Below are positions 45,386 through 54,891 of a DNA stretch of 64,000 nt, in pieces (position 1 is the stretch's first letter; each line of letters opens with the position of its first letter). The notes under the pieces are model-generated. The model was not told where the DNA came from and ran no database searches. It saw only the letters and a list, made by a program, of their open reading frames with translations. The position numbers were made by a program, and so were the translations under genes. The stretch spans positions 186,001 to 250,000 of the forward strand of contig DATGXK010000008.1 of assembly GCA_035299025.1 (NCBI GenBank), given 5' to 3'. This DNA comes from Leadbetterella sp035299025 (GTDB taxonomy: Bacteria > Bacteroidota > Bacteroidia > Cytophagales > Spirosomataceae).

Positions 45386-47323
45386 TTATTTCAGTGAGTT
45401 GATATAACCCGCAATCGTTAGTGCATCTTTTCTAGGTACCTGCGGCATAGGAGCCATCGGAGTAGCAAAATCTGGCCAGTTCTCTGGTTTTGGATTATAA
45501 ATCAATTGTACAATCTTCTCGTTGGTATATTTACGCTTTGCTATCTCTTTAAATGCAGGTCCGACCACTTTTTTATCTTCTGCATGACAAGCCAGACAGG
45601 TGTGTTTTTGTAACAATGGCTTTATTGTCGCAAAGGTAACGGGAGCAGCCTTAGCTGGAGTAGTAGCAGCTGTAGGCTTACCTTTTCCATCTGGCGATAC
45701 CACTTCTTTGACAGTCTTAGATGGTGCTGCAGCTTTTGTTTTACCTGAATCAAAAGTCTTCAGTTCATTGGCAGCCAATTTATTTCCTGTCGGAATTGAA
45801 TTAAGCGTATAATAAACCGTTGGATGTACCAAAGACCAAGAGTTTGATGCAGAACGAATTCCTTCAAGATTAAGCTCATGGATGTAATAAGGACGAAGCC
45901 CGTCAATCACTATTCTCAAAGTTTTGCCATCTTCGCTTAACTTCACACCTTTTACTTTCAAATCTTGTCTGTTAACAGGTGGTGAACCATAAACTGGATG
46001 GTGCTTGTATAGGAAACTACTTGCGGCTATTGAGGCCAAATCTTCAGCTGATTTTCTGTCTACAGGCATGGTGAAGTTTATCTCAAAACCATCAGGCATG
46101 GCCTTGCAAGTCAACATTTCGAAAGGCACTTTTCCATTCCATACCAATCTTTGCAATCCCTGATTAGCATCGCCAGCACTTCCCCAACCACGGTTGGTTT
46201 CGCCTACAAACATCGATCCGTCTGGCGAGAAGGTCATACGCATTACACCTGACTGAAAACCTCCACGAAAATCCCAAGCAGCACCTTGATACTCCCCGTT
46301 AACTTTCTCCATAAATACACGCATAATCTTAGACTGGCCTTGGTCACCAATAAAAACTTGTCCCGCAAAAGGTCCAAAATCTCCGTTGGTTTCGTCTCTA
46401 ATGATTTCAGAATTAGAAATACCCAAAATGCCGTGAGGCAACCAAACCACAGGAGTTTGTACCATCGGATACTTTTCTTTCAATTCGTAAAGCATTTTGA
46501 ATTTCTCATCCACCACATTTTCAGGTTTGATATAATAACCTGAGGCATTTCTTACTTTTCTATTGTCTCTCTCCGCAAAAAATTGTTCCTCTGTAAGTTT
46601 AACAGGCGAATTTTGCATAGTGGTCCATTTCAAACTAGCAGGATGACCCACAAAAGCTCCCTTTTTCACATGCCAAATACCACCAGAACCCATCCAATCA
46701 CCTTGATTGTCAGAATAGAAAAGTTCCCCATCTATCATTCCCAAACCTGCTGGCGAACGCATACCTGCGGCCCATGGCTCATATCTTCCATCTTCGTAAA
46801 TCTTAAAAATCGAACCTCTGGTTTTGGCTCTGGCCTCACCTCTCCACCATTCCTCATCGCCAAAAGCCACGTTTCCACTTACGAAAAATCCACCATCTGG
46901 AGCAATTTTCGGCCCGAAAGAATATTCGTGGTAATGTCCTGAAACCTCCCATGCGTGAATAGTTTCATAACTATCAGCTTTGCCGTCACCATTTTTATCG
47001 GTAAGTTTTGTCAATTCGCCACGCTGAGCACAGTAAAATGAACCGTCTTTGTAAACCAACCCCAATACTTCGTGTAATCCAGAGGCAAACTTCCTGAAAT
47101 ATGGATTTCTAGAACTTGGGTTTTCTACCACCCAGATATCTCCTCTTCTAGTGGCCAATGCCATTGAGCCATTCGGCATCATCGTGACACCACCCACCTC
47201 AAGAAGAATACCCTCAGGCACCGGCAAGGTCACTATTTTGTAATAATCCTCCTCTTTTGGCGATTCTTGGGCCCAGACACCACAAGACATTAAGAATAAA
47301 AATCCTAATATTTTAATTTTCAT
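45386..47323 (-). CDS. Secreted beta-propeller protein with C-terminal cytochrome c domain
   Basis: 645 residues. Signal peptide (1-18). About 25-420 form a PQQ-sugar-dehydrogenase-like or NHL-type propeller (LATRRGDIWVVENPSSRNPY, AAGMRSPAGLGMIDGELFYS). A linker rich in Lys/Ala/Thr follows, then a cytochrome c domain with CLACH heme motif (about 575-579) and a distal Met in MAPM. Such proteins oxidise sugars or other substrates and pass electrons to a c-type chain in the periplasm. It starts 14 bp after the DUF1080-PA14 gene. Confidence 0.88.
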   Translation of the reverse strand: MKIKILGFLFLMSCGVWAQESPKEEDYYKIVTLPVPEGILLEVGGVTMMPNGSMALATRRGDIWVVENPSSRNPYFRKFASGLHEVLGLVYKDGSFYCAQRGELTKLTDKNGDGKADSYETIHAWEVSGHYHEYSFGPKIAPDGGFFVSGNVAFGDEEWWRGEARAKTRGSIFKIYEDGRYEPWAAGMRSPAGLGMIDGELFYSDNQGDWMGSGGIWHVKKGAFVGHPASLKWTTMQNSPVKLTEEQFFAERDNRKVRNASGYYIKPENVVDEKFKMLYELKEKYPMVQTPVVWLPHGILGISNSEIIRDETNGDFGPFAGQVFIGDQGQSKIMRVFMEKVNGEYQGAAWDFRGGFQSGVMRMTFSPDGSMFVGETNRGWGSAGDANQGLQRLVWNGKVPFEMLTCKAMPDGFEINFTMPVDRKSAEDLASIAASSFLYKHHPVYGSPPVNRQDLKVKGVKLSEDGKTLRIVIDGLRPYYIHELNLEGIRSASNSWSLVHPTVYYTLNSIPTGNKLAANELKTFDSGKTKAAAPSKTVKEVVSPDGKGKPTAATTPAKAAPVTFATIKPLLQKHTCLACHAEDKKVVGPAFKEIAKRKYTNEKIVQLIYNPKPENWPDFATPMAPMPQVPRKDALTIAGYINSLK

Positions 47324-47336
47324 CTCTATCGAATTT

Positions 47337-49136
47337 TTAGAATATGATTGAATAAATGATTTTATTGTCCACTGGACTAGCTACTAGCTCATTACCATTT
47401 TTGATGGTCGCCGGGCTGGCCGTTCTGATAAAATAAGTTTTACCATCTACTGCGTAAAGGCCTTCTCCTACTTTTTCTATTTTTGAGCCTTCTGCTATTC
47501 TTGCCACTATATTTCCTGATTTTGAAAGACTTATCTCTCTTGTAAACATTTTATTGTCAGCAATTCTGATTTTGTCTTGTACATCAGAACCAAAAATCTT
47601 GTACTTGAAAGTCGGCAAATCGTTTTCGTCCAACGAGTAACCCATTGGCTTATAACCAGTACCAACAGTATCTTTAGGCCATGAAGAATTTTGGTTATTC
47701 GTCAAGGTCAAATCGTGATTAAGTAATGTTACACTTCCCAATGGCCTAGAGGAACCATCTCCCCTGTCTTCCCACATTGGAGTGGCATCTAGAAACTGTC
47801 CTTTCCAAATTTGAACAATCGCTCCTTTGTCCAAGTCATAGGTATAATGCATTTTCTCAGGTGAACCAATAGAAATAGCGTGTACAATTCTAAAATTCTT
47901 GTCATTTGGTGATTTCTTAAAATCCATGAAACTTCTAAGGGTAGTATTGGTATTTGCTTCCACCAAAATTGGATCGCTTGGCTTAGAAGCTATCAAAGAG
48001 CCTACCACGTGATGAGCAGTGCTTCTGAATCCCGGACCTTCAGACCAAAAACCCAGAGCAGGTTTTATCCAACCATCTCTCTTGTTATTGAAAATCTCGA
48101 AAGTATGCTCTCCAGCTGTAAGTTCAATACTCGCCTGACGCTGCTGAGAGGCTAATGTCCAATTGTTACCCAAGATCTCCTTGTTATCAATTTTCAGAGT
48201 ACTATTTCCTCCTAATTGAGTATAAAAAGTATATTTACCGGCCAAAGGAGCTGTGTATGTTCCTTTAATTACAAAAACATAATCGTTTTGTTTTTTTGTA
48301 ACTTCCCAAGTAAGGTCTTCTGTTTTGCCACGCTCATCTATCTTTAATGTTGATAAGTCAAGATCGTGCATGTAGCTTCCATAGTAAACTTTGTAGCTCA
48401 AATCTGACACTTTGCCTGGAGTTTTATCATATTGACTAACCACAATATTTCTAAAAGCTACTGAACCATGGTCTCCTTGGATTCTCAAGGGACCGCTTTT
48501 AGTTTCTTCTTGTGAAATACTACCACGAGTTACACCCGAAAGCTCTACATTTTCGTGAAGTAAGACATTATTGAGTTTGATGGAAAGAATTTTAGCATTC
48601 GCTATTTTCTTCCCATTTGCATCAAATCTAGGAGCTTGGAAAGATATTTTCATATTTTGCCAAAGACCAGGAGCTTTGTAAGCATTGAATCGAGGTGCGT
48701 ATCCTTCGTAACCTTTCTGACCATCTGGTTTGCTATCATTCCAACGCTCGTAAATACCTCCGCAATCATAGTATTTAGGAACGTTTGCTCCCCAACTGTC
48801 ATTCAACTGAATCTCATAACGGCCTTGCAGGTACACTCCTGAATTGGAGCCTTTGGCCATCATAAAGTCAAATTCTATGTCTAAATCCCCATGTTCTAAT
48901 TTGCTGAAAAGATCATAATCTAAGCCATATTTCCCCTGTTCGTGTTCACAAAGAAGCACACCAGTACCAGCAACAGAAGTAACTGTATTTTTTTTATCAA
49001 TATCCACATTGACATCACTCACAATCTTCCAATTGCTTGATTTAGAAACAAATGCTGATAAATCATTTAAAGGAATGGGCGTTTGACCATAGACCATACT
49101 CTGGCAGAGAGCCAGCAGCAGAAATAGTTTTTTCAT
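47337..49136 (-). CDS. Secreted DUF1080 plus PA14-domain protein
   Basis: 599 residues with a signal peptide (MKKLFLLLALCQSMVYGQ), a DUF1080 region (about 20-235, KGSNSGVYLQGRYEIQLNDS, GPLRIQGDHGSVAFRNIVV), then a PA14-like region (about 245-375, YTAPLAGKYTFYTQLGGNST). The C-terminal 220 residues are of unknown beta-rich type. PA14 suggests carbohydrate binding, DUF1080 a keto-sugar or glycan target. I use the ATG at 49136; the upstream TTG-led extension would lie before the signal. It precedes the propeller/cytochrome gene by 14 bp, forming a two-gene operon. Confidence 0.85.
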   Translation of the reverse strand: MKKLFLLLALCQSMVYGQTPIPLNDLSAFVSKSSNWKIVSDVNVDIDKKNTVTSVAGTGVLLCEHEQGKYGLDYDLFSKLEHGDLDIEFDFMMAKGSNSGVYLQGRYEIQLNDSWGANVPKYYDCGGIYERWNDSKPDGQKGYEGYAPRFNAYKAPGLWQNMKISFQAPRFDANGKKIANAKILSIKLNNVLLHENVELSGVTRGSISQEETKSGPLRIQGDHGSVAFRNIVVSQYDKTPGKVSDLSYKVYYGSYMHDLDLSTLKIDERGKTEDLTWEVTKKQNDYVFVIKGTYTAPLAGKYTFYTQLGGNSTLKIDNKEILGNNWTLASQQRQASIELTAGEHTFEIFNNKRDGWIKPALGFWSEGPGFRSTAHHVVGSLIASKPSDPILVEANTNTTLRSFMDFKKSPNDKNFRIVHAISIGSPEKMHYTYDLDKGAIVQIWKGQFLDATPMWEDRGDGSSRPLGSVTLLNHDLTLTNNQNSSWPKDTVGTGYKPMGYSLDENDLPTFKYKIFGSDVQDKIRIADNKMFTREISLSKSGNIVARIAEGSKIEKVGEGLYAVDGKTYFIRTASPATIKNGNELVASPVDNKIIYSIIF

Positions 49137-49236
49137 AAAAGAAAGGTTTTTTTTTGCACAAAAATAAGGTATAGGCATCCTATAATTGATATTTTTTAAA
49201 AAAATTTATTAAATATTTAAAATGCCCTAAAACGCA

Positions 49237-49272
49237 AAAAAGGTTGTGACCTTGAGGAATCACAACCTTTTT
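49237..49272 (-). terminator. Terminator after atpC
   Basis: A perfect 13-bp stem (49237-49249 with 49260-49272), A/T flanks on both sides. Confidence 0.9.
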
Positions 49273-49289
49273 AACTAAAACGAATATTC

Positions 49290-49532
49290 TCAAACAACAG
49301 CTTCAGCCAAAACCAAAACCTTGTTGTTAAATACTTGCAATACTCCACCATCTACAACGACGGTTTCTTTTTTGTTTCCAATTTCATAAACCAAATCACC
49401 CGTTTTCAGTGTACTCACCATGGGGGCGTGATCTTTCAAAACTTGAAACTGACCGTTTTTTCCAGGAAGTATAACTGAATCTACCTCGCCATTAAAAACG
49501 TTTTTTTCTGGAGTTATTATTTCTAAAATCAT
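49290..49532 (-). CDS. atpC: ATP synthase epsilon subunit (short form)
   Basis: 80 residues, the N-terminal beta-sandwich only (LEIITPEKNVFNGEVDSVIL, NGQFQVLKDHAPMVSTLKTG). The usual C-terminal helical hairpin is absent, as in many Bacteroidetes. It follows atpD after 50 bp; the other atp genes are elsewhere. Confidence 0.95.
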   Translation of the reverse strand: MILEIITPEKNVFNGEVDSVILPGKNGQFQVLKDHAPMVSTLKTGDLVYEIGNKKETVVVDGGVLQVFNNKVLVLAEAVV

Positions 49533-49582
49533 ATTACTAATTTGTTAATGTGTTAATTAGCTAATTAAAGCCAATCAACCAA

Positions 49583-51088
49583 TTATTTCGAAGCCTCTGC
49601 AATCAATCTCTCACCTTTCACAACTGCATCTTCGATAGTACCCACCAAGTTAAATGCAGCCTCAGGAAGGTGGTCATAATCACCGGCCATGATTTTGTTG
49701 AATCCTTTGATTGTATCATTGATATCCACCAATACGCCTTTCAAACCTGTAAATTGTTCTGCAACAAAGAATGGCTGAGAAAGGAAACGTTGAACACGAC
49801 GAGCACGAGATACAACCAATTTATCGTCTTCTGAAAGTTCTTCAAGACCAAGGATGGCGATGATATCTTGCAATTCTTTATAACGCTGAAGAATGTTTTT
49901 CACGTTTTGAGCACAGTCGTAGTGAGCATCGCCCAAAACTTCTGCAGAAAGAATTCTTGAAGATGAATCCAATGGATCCACCGCTGGATAGATACCAAGC
50001 TCAGCAATTTTACGACTCAATACCGTAGTGGCATCTAAGTGAGCAAAAGTTGTTGCTGGAGCAGGGTCAGTCAAGTCATCGGCAGGTACGTAAACGGCCT
50101 GTACCGAAGTGATTGAACCTCTTTTTGTTGAGGCGATACGCTCTTGCATCACACCCATCTCAGTAGCCAATGTTGGTTGGTAACCCACCGCTGAAGGCAT
50201 ACGTCCCAAAAGGGCAGATACCTCAGAACCCGCTTGTGTAAAACGGAAGATATTATCGATAAAGAAAAGGATATCACGTCCTTTGCCTTCGCCATCACCA
50301 TCACGGAAGTGTTCTGCAACAGTAAGACCCGAAAGAGCTACTCTCGCACGAGCACCAGGAGGCTCGTTCATTTGACCAAATATAAATGTAGCTTGAGACT
50401 CTTTCAAAGCTTCTCTGTCTACTGAGTCAAGATCCCATCCGCCTTCTTCCATTGAATGTTTGAAAGCCTCACCGTATTTCACGATGCCTGACTCGATCAT
50501 CTCACGAAGAAGGTCATTTCCTTCACGAGTACGCTCACCCACACCGGCAAACACTGAAAGACCAGCATAAGCCTTAGCGATGTTATTGATAAGTTCTTGG
50601 ATCAATACGGTTTTACCCACACCAGCACCACCGAACAAACCAATTTTACCACCTTTTACGTAAGGAGCAAGAAGGTCGATAACTTTAATACCAGTAAATA
50701 ATACTTCAGTGGCAGTAGCCAAATCTTCAAACTTAGGTGCACTACGGTGAATCGAAAGACCTGGAGTGTTAACAGCTCCCAAACCATCGATAGCCTCGCC
50801 CACAACGTTGAAAAGACGGCCTTTGATTTCTTCGCCTGTAGGCATTGTGATTGGAGTACCCAAGTGTGTAACTTCTTGTCCTCTTTGAAGACCATCAGTA
50901 CTATCCATAGCGATGGTACGAATTCTATCTTCACCAAGGTGTTGCTGACACTCAAGGATAACTTTTTGACCATTTGACTTTGTTACAGACAAAGCATCTA
51001 ATATTGCAGGTAGAGAAGCGGCTTCCCCCTCAAAACTTACGTCCACAACGGGTCCGATGATTTGTGAGATTTTACCAATATTTGCCAT
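49583..51088 (-). CDS. atpD: ATP synthase F1 beta subunit
   Basis: 501 residues, the catalytic nucleotide-binding subunit. Walker A GLFGGAGVGKTVLIQELINN, GVGERTREGNDL, the catalytic-Glu-containing segment and LFFIDNIFRFTQAGSEVSAL are present. Together with atpC it forms the split atpDC unit typical of the phylum. A well-spaced promoter lies 41-71 bp before the ATG. Confidence 0.98.
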   Translation of the reverse strand: MANIGKISQIIGPVVDVSFEGEAASLPAILDALSVTKSNGQKVILECQQHLGEDRIRTIAMDSTDGLQRGQEVTHLGTPITMPTGEEIKGRLFNVVGEAIDGLGAVNTPGLSIHRSAPKFEDLATATEVLFTGIKVIDLLAPYVKGGKIGLFGGAGVGKTVLIQELINNIAKAYAGLSVFAGVGERTREGNDLLREMIESGIVKYGEAFKHSMEEGGWDLDSVDREALKESQATFIFGQMNEPPGARARVALSGLTVAEHFRDGDGEGKGRDILFFIDNIFRFTQAGSEVSALLGRMPSAVGYQPTLATEMGVMQERIASTKRGSITSVQAVYVPADDLTDPAPATTFAHLDATTVLSRKIAELGIYPAVDPLDSSSRILSAEVLGDAHYDCAQNVKNILQRYKELQDIIAILGLEELSEDDKLVVSRARRVQRFLSQPFFVAEQFTGLKGVLVDINDTIKGFNKIMAGDYDHLPEAAFNLVGTIEDAVVKGERLIAEASK

Positions 51089-51128
51089 TTATGAAATATT
51101 TAAAATTTATCTACTGATTTTTGGACTG

Positions 51129-51159
51129 CAAAATTATGAATTCTGCATGATAAAACAAA
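51129..51159 (-). promoter_or_regulatory. atpD promoter
   Basis: The minus strand has TTTG (51159-51156), 19 bases, TAATTTTG (51136-51129), both exact consensus. Confidence 0.75.
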
Positions 51160-51296
51160 TCCCAGTCCTATCTTTTTTTGTATTTTTTTTAGAGAATATC
51201 AAAAATAAGGCACTTTTTATTGGAGTAAACTATGAATCTGCATTTCTGATAGCCGAAAATTTGTCGCTTCAAATGAAATCACCATTAGCATAAAAT

Positions 51297-51323
51297 AAAA
51301 AAAACTTGCCGTTGGCAAGTTTT
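51297..51323 (-). terminator. Terminator overlapping the end of the DksA-like gene
   Basis: AAAACTTGCC (51301-51310) and GGCAAGTTTT (51314-51323) are perfect complements with a 3-base loop; the minus-strand T-run follows. Confidence 0.88.
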
Positions 51324-51711
51324 AAGATGCTTTCAATTTCGCCTCAATGGTCTGTTGGGTATGTGGCACAGCCATTAGCCTTTCTTTCGGTATCAATTTG
51401 CCGCTGTCTTTGCAGATGCCATAAGTACCATTTTTGATACGTATGAGTGCCGCCTCTAGCTGTGAAGCAAACTTCTGTAGTCGGGCAGCTGATTGGCTCA
51501 ACTGCTCCTTTTCTCTTACATCGGCTCCGTCTTCTAAGGTTTTTGATCCAACGGCCGTGTTGTCCGTTCCATTGTCGTTTTTTCTACTTAAAGTTTCTTT
51601 AATAAAATTAACTTCGTTGTAGGTAGCAGCTAGTTTCTTATTTATTACCGCTTCAAATTCTGCCAATTCGGTTTCCGAATATCTGGTTTTTTCTTCTGAT
51701 GAATTAGCCAT
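51322..51711 (-). CDS. TraR/DksA-family protein lacking the zinc cysteines
   Basis: 129 residues from the ATG at 51711 (the frame extends to a TTG two codons earlier). A coiled-coil N-terminal part (about 10-85) and the DksA/TraR tail YGICKDSGKLIPKERLMAVP. In DksA the tail has four Cys; here only one remains, with Ser and Lys in the others, as in cysteine-poor DksA variants. It probably acts on RNA polymerase through the secondary channel. Monocistronic. Confidence 0.85.
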   Translation of the reverse strand: MANSSEEKTRYSETELAEFEAVINKKLAATYNEVNFIKETLSRKNDNGTDNTAVGSKTLEDGADVREKEQLSQSAARLQKFASQLEAALIRIKNGTYGICKDSGKLIPKERLMAVPHTQQTIEAKLKAS

Positions 51712-51866
51712 AGTCAAACTTTTTTCTTTGGGTTGTAATTAAGTAGTCTCTAAAAATTTCCGCAAATATAAGTCATTTAAAAAAACTAGCAATCTTTTTT
51801 TAAATATTCCGAAAAATGACTGTTTATCAATATTTTGTATAATTCTAAATTGACTTTTTTTATTCC

Positions 51867-51897
51867 AAAAAAATGAGCCATTTAGCTCTGAAATGGC
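51867..51897 (-). terminator. Orphan minus-strand hairpin with T-run
   Basis: GCCATTT (51877-51883) pairs with AAATGGC (51891-51897); seven T follow on the minus strand (A-run 51867-51873). No recognised gene precedes it on that strand. The rest of the 51712-52119 gap shows AT-rich sequence and the gdhA promoter. Confidence 0.45.
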
Positions 51898-52062
51898 ACC
51901 ACAAAATAAGAGTTCAGACCAAATAAAATTTCGTTCAAAAAAATTTTCAACCATTATTACATCCAAAAACCATATAATAGTTTGAATTTACCCCCAAAAC
52001 CCTATTTTAATATTACAATATCAACAAACAACAATATAACTAATTGTAGATAAAATATAACA

Positions 52063-52095
52063 TTTGAAAGAATCGAAAACTTTGTTGTAAGTTTG
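52063..52095 (+). promoter_or_regulatory. gdhA promoter
   Basis: TTTG (52063-52066), 21 bases, TAAGTTTG (52088-52095); ATG 25 bp downstream. Confidence 0.78.
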
Positions 52096-52119
52096 CAACC
52101 AAATCAAATAAAAATATAA

Positions 52120-53397
52120 ATGACCTATTTAGAACCGGCCCCTATTAAGGACAAAGAAAATCCTTTGGAGTCTATGATGTCTAGGTTTGACGCTGCAGTA
52201 AAAATCCTTGGCATCAGCGACGAAATGTATAATATCCTCAAAGTACCTGCCCGACAAGTGATTGTTGGGTTACCAGTAACGATGGACAATGGGAAAATCG
52301 AGGTTTTCGAAGGATACAGAGTAATACACTCCACTATTCTTGGCCCAGGAAAGGGCGGCATTAGACTTGACCCGGATGTTACTCTCGATGAAGTACGTGC
52401 CCTCGCCGCTTGGATGACCTGGAAATGTGCTGTAGTGGATATACCCTACGGTGGAGCCAAAGGCGGTATTGCTTGTAACCCAAGAAATATGTCTGCCGGT
52501 GAAATTGAACGTTTGATGCGAGCTTACACACTCTCTATGCTTGATATTTTTGGGCCCGATAAAGACATCCCGGCTCCAGACATGGGTACTGGTCCAAGAG
52601 AAATGGCATGGCTGATGGATGAGTATTCTAAAGCAAAAGGCATGACCGTGCAAGCGGTAGTTACTGGAAAGCCACTGGTGCTAGGCGGATCGCTAGGAAG
52701 AACCGAAGCTACCGGGCGAGGCGTAATGGTTTCGGCTCTATCAGGTATGGAAAAACTTAAACTCAATCCATATAGAGCCACGGCTGCCGTACAAGGCTTT
52801 GGTAATGTAGGCTCTCATGCTGCTGCACTGTTACACGAAAAAGGAGTTTCCATTACAGGAATAAGCGATATCAGTGGAGCATATTATAACGACAAGGGCA
52901 TAGACATTGAAAAAGCTATGGCGTATAGAAATGCCAACAACGGAACCTTGGAGGGTTTTGGTGGTGCAGAAAAAATTGATGCCGAGGAGTTGTTATTCTT
53001 GCCTGTGGACTTACTTGTACCGGCCGCAAAAGAGGATGTTATAACCAAAAGCAACGCTGGGAAAATTCAAGCTAAACTTATTGTAGAAGGTGCAAATGGA
53101 CCTACCTCAGCCAAAGCTGATGATATCATCAATGAAAAAGGAATTATGGTTGTGCCAGACATTCTGGCCAACGCTGGCGGGGTAACGGTATCGTATTTTG
53201 AATGGGTACAAAACCGCATTGGCTATAAATGGACACTCGATAGAATAAATAGACGTAGTGACCGTGCCATGAAAGACGCCTTCAACAACGTATTTGACAT
53301 TTCGCAAAAACACAAAGTACCTATGAGACTGGCGGCCTACATTTTGGCCATCGATAAGGTTTCTAGCTCTTATAAATTTAGAGGTGGATATGGATGA
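52120..53397 (+). CDS. Glu/Leu/Phe/Val dehydrogenase (glutamate dehydrogenase type)
   Basis: 425 residues, NAD(P)-dependent oxidative deamination of an amino acid, probably glutamate. STILGPGKGGIRLDPDV, the catalytic-Lys segment VVDIPYGGAKGGIACNP (Lys114) and the Rossmann motif AAVQGFGNVGSHAAALLHEK are intact. The length and text fit the 420-residue clostridial/archaeal-like class. A strong promoter and a terminator make it a single transcription unit. Confidence 0.93.
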   Translation: MTYLEPAPIKDKENPLESMMSRFDAAVKILGISDEMYNILKVPARQVIVGLPVTMDNGKIEVFEGYRVIHSTILGPGKGGIRLDPDVTLDEVRALAAWMTWKCAVVDIPYGGAKGGIACNPRNMSAGEIERLMRAYTLSMLDIFGPDKDIPAPDMGTGPREMAWLMDEYSKAKGMTVQAVVTGKPLVLGGSLGRTEATGRGVMVSALSGMEKLKLNPYRATAAVQGFGNVGSHAAALLHEKGVSITGISDISGAYYNDKGIDIEKAMAYRNANNGTLEGFGGAEKIDAEELLFLPVDLLVPAAKEDVITKSNAGKIQAKLIVEGANGPTSAKADDIINEKGIMVVPDILANAGGVTVSYFEWVQNRIGYKWTLDRINRRSDRAMKDAFNNVFDISQKHKVPMRLAAYILAIDKVSSSYKFRGGYG

Positions 53398-53467
53398 TCC
53401 GATTTTAGATTGGTTCGATTGATGATTGATTCGATTTGCGATTAACGCTTGAAAATTTATTGAAATT

Positions 53468-53497
53468 AGACTTTTGCCTTGGCGAAAGTCTTTTTTT
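53468..53497 (+). terminator. Terminator after the dehydrogenase gene
   Basis: AGACTTTTG (53468-53476) pairs with CGAAAGTCT (53483-53491), one wobble, then seven T. Bases 53398-53460 before it hold short GATTGATGATT-like repeats. Confidence 0.88.
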
Positions 53498-53530
53498 ATG
53501 AAAGGCAGGCCAATTGATTTATTAAAATTT

Positions 53531-53538
53531 TACCTTTG
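53531..53538 (+). promoter_or_regulatory. -7 element of the SDR gene
   Basis: TACCTTTG (exact TAnnTTTG), 18 bp before the ATG. Confidence 0.55.
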
Positions 53539-53556
53539 CATAAACCTAATTTATAA

Positions 53557-54354
53557 ATGAAAGACTTAAAGGATAAAATAGTGTGGATCACAGGGGCTTC
53601 TTCGGGTATTGGAGAGGCAACAGCTTACCAAATGGCCAAAGAAGGTGCCAAACTGGTACTTTCGGCCAGACGAAAAGAAGAACTCGAACGTGTGAAAAAA
53701 GCCTGCAATCTGCCAGAAAACGACGTACTCGTACTTCCTTTAGATGTAGAAGATTTCGGTTCGTTCGAGAAGCATAAAGAGACGGTTTTAAATAAATTTG
53801 GAAAAATAGACTTGCTTTTTAACAATGCCGGCATATCACAAAGAGGAGGCGTCTTAGAGAGTGCTCTGGATGTTTTTCAAAAAATAATTAATATCAACCT
53901 AATGGGCGTGGTGGCACTCACCAAGGTGGTATTGCCAGAAATGATAAAACAAAAATCGGGTCATATAGTTGTTACAAGCAGCTTATCGGGCAAACTTGGT
54001 TCGCCCAAAAGGTCGGGTTATTGTGCATCAAAACACGCTCTCCATGGTTTTTTTGATGCATTACGGGCTGAGGTATTTTATGACAACATAAAGGTGACCA
54101 TGGTGTGCCCGGGATATATCCAAACCGACATTTCGATAAATGCGATCGGAGCTGACGGCTCTCAGCATGGCCAAATGGATAGTAATCAGGCCAATGGCGT
54201 TCCTGTTGAGCTATGTGCCCACAAAATAGTAAAAGCCATAAAAGCTGATAAAAGTGAGATTTATATTGGAGGAAAAGAAGTATTGGGAGTATATTTGAAA
54301 CGATTTTTCCCTAAAATTTTAGAGAAAATCGTTATAAAACAAGCACCAAAGTAA
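53557..54354 (+). CDS. Short-chain dehydrogenase/reductase
   Basis: 265 residues of the classical SDR type. Cofactor loop TGASSGIGEATA (12-23), NNAG (89-92), active site Ser141/142 in VTSSLSGKLG, and Tyr155/Lys159 in GYCASKH. Similar proteins include DHRS7-like dehydrogenases; the substrate is open. The sixA-like gene follows after 29 bp, so an operon is likely. Confidence 0.92.
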   Translation: MKDLKDKIVWITGASSGIGEATAYQMAKEGAKLVLSARRKEELERVKKACNLPENDVLVLPLDVEDFGSFEKHKETVLNKFGKIDLLFNNAGISQRGGVLESALDVFQKIININLMGVVALTKVVLPEMIKQKSGHIVVTSSLSGKLGSPKRSGYCASKHALHGFFDALRAEVFYDNIKVTMVCPGYIQTDISINAIGADGSQHGQMDSNQANGVPVELCAHKIVKAIKADKSEIYIGGKEVLGVYLKRFFPKILEKIVIKQAPK

Positions 54355-54383
54355 AACTATAAAGCTCTAACCCAATAACAACC

Positions 54384-54890
54384 ATGAAAAAAAATTTACT
54401 CCTAATCAGACATGCCACTGCCGAAGACGTTACCAACTCTTCAATGGTGAGAGACATAGATCGAGAGCTCACCTCAAGAGGCATAATGGAATCGGCCAGA
54501 CTAGGAAAACACCTCAAAGACAGCGGATTATCAATAGAAGCCATACTTTGTAGCCCAGCAAATAGAACACTCACCACTGCCAATCTTATAGCTGAACAGT
54601 TGAAATTTGATACTGAAAACGTATCAATTGCCGAAGGGCTTTATGGAAGTGGTCCGAGAGGTTATTTGGCCTTATTAAATGGTTTGAGTGAGAATTTAAC
54701 GAGTATTATAATTGTAGGACATAACCCTGACATTACTTTTTTTGCAGATTACCTGACCCGCGATGATTGTGGTGGAAGTATGGAAAAGGCCTCAGTGGTT
54801 CATTTAAAATTTGAAGATTTGAAATGGGCCGAAATTTCACAAAAATCAGGCTCTTTGGTTAAAAGAACAGACGTGAAAGATTTAAGTTAG
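54384..54890 (+). CDS. SixA-like histidine phosphatase
   Basis: 168 residues. The phosphohistidine motif LLLIRHATAED (His10) and the second His in IIVGHNPDITFFADYL are present. SixA-type enzymes dephosphorylate protein phosphohistidine, including phosphotransferase-system proteins in E. coli; the target here is unknown. The stop codon is 1 bp from the ATG of a 45-residue membrane gene. Confidence 0.9.
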   Translation: MKKNLLLIRHATAEDVTNSSMVRDIDRELTSRGIMESARLGKHLKDSGLSIEAILCSPANRTLTTANLIAEQLKFDTENVSIAEGLYGSGPRGYLALLNGLSENLTSIIIVGHNPDITFFADYLTRDDCGGSMEKASVVHLKFEDLKWAEISQKSGSLVKRTDVKDLS

Positions 54891-54891
54891 A

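Noticed and set aside
51739..51966. A 75-codon minus frame before dksA
   Set aside because: AT-rich, no family resemblance, and it spans a hairpin terminator.
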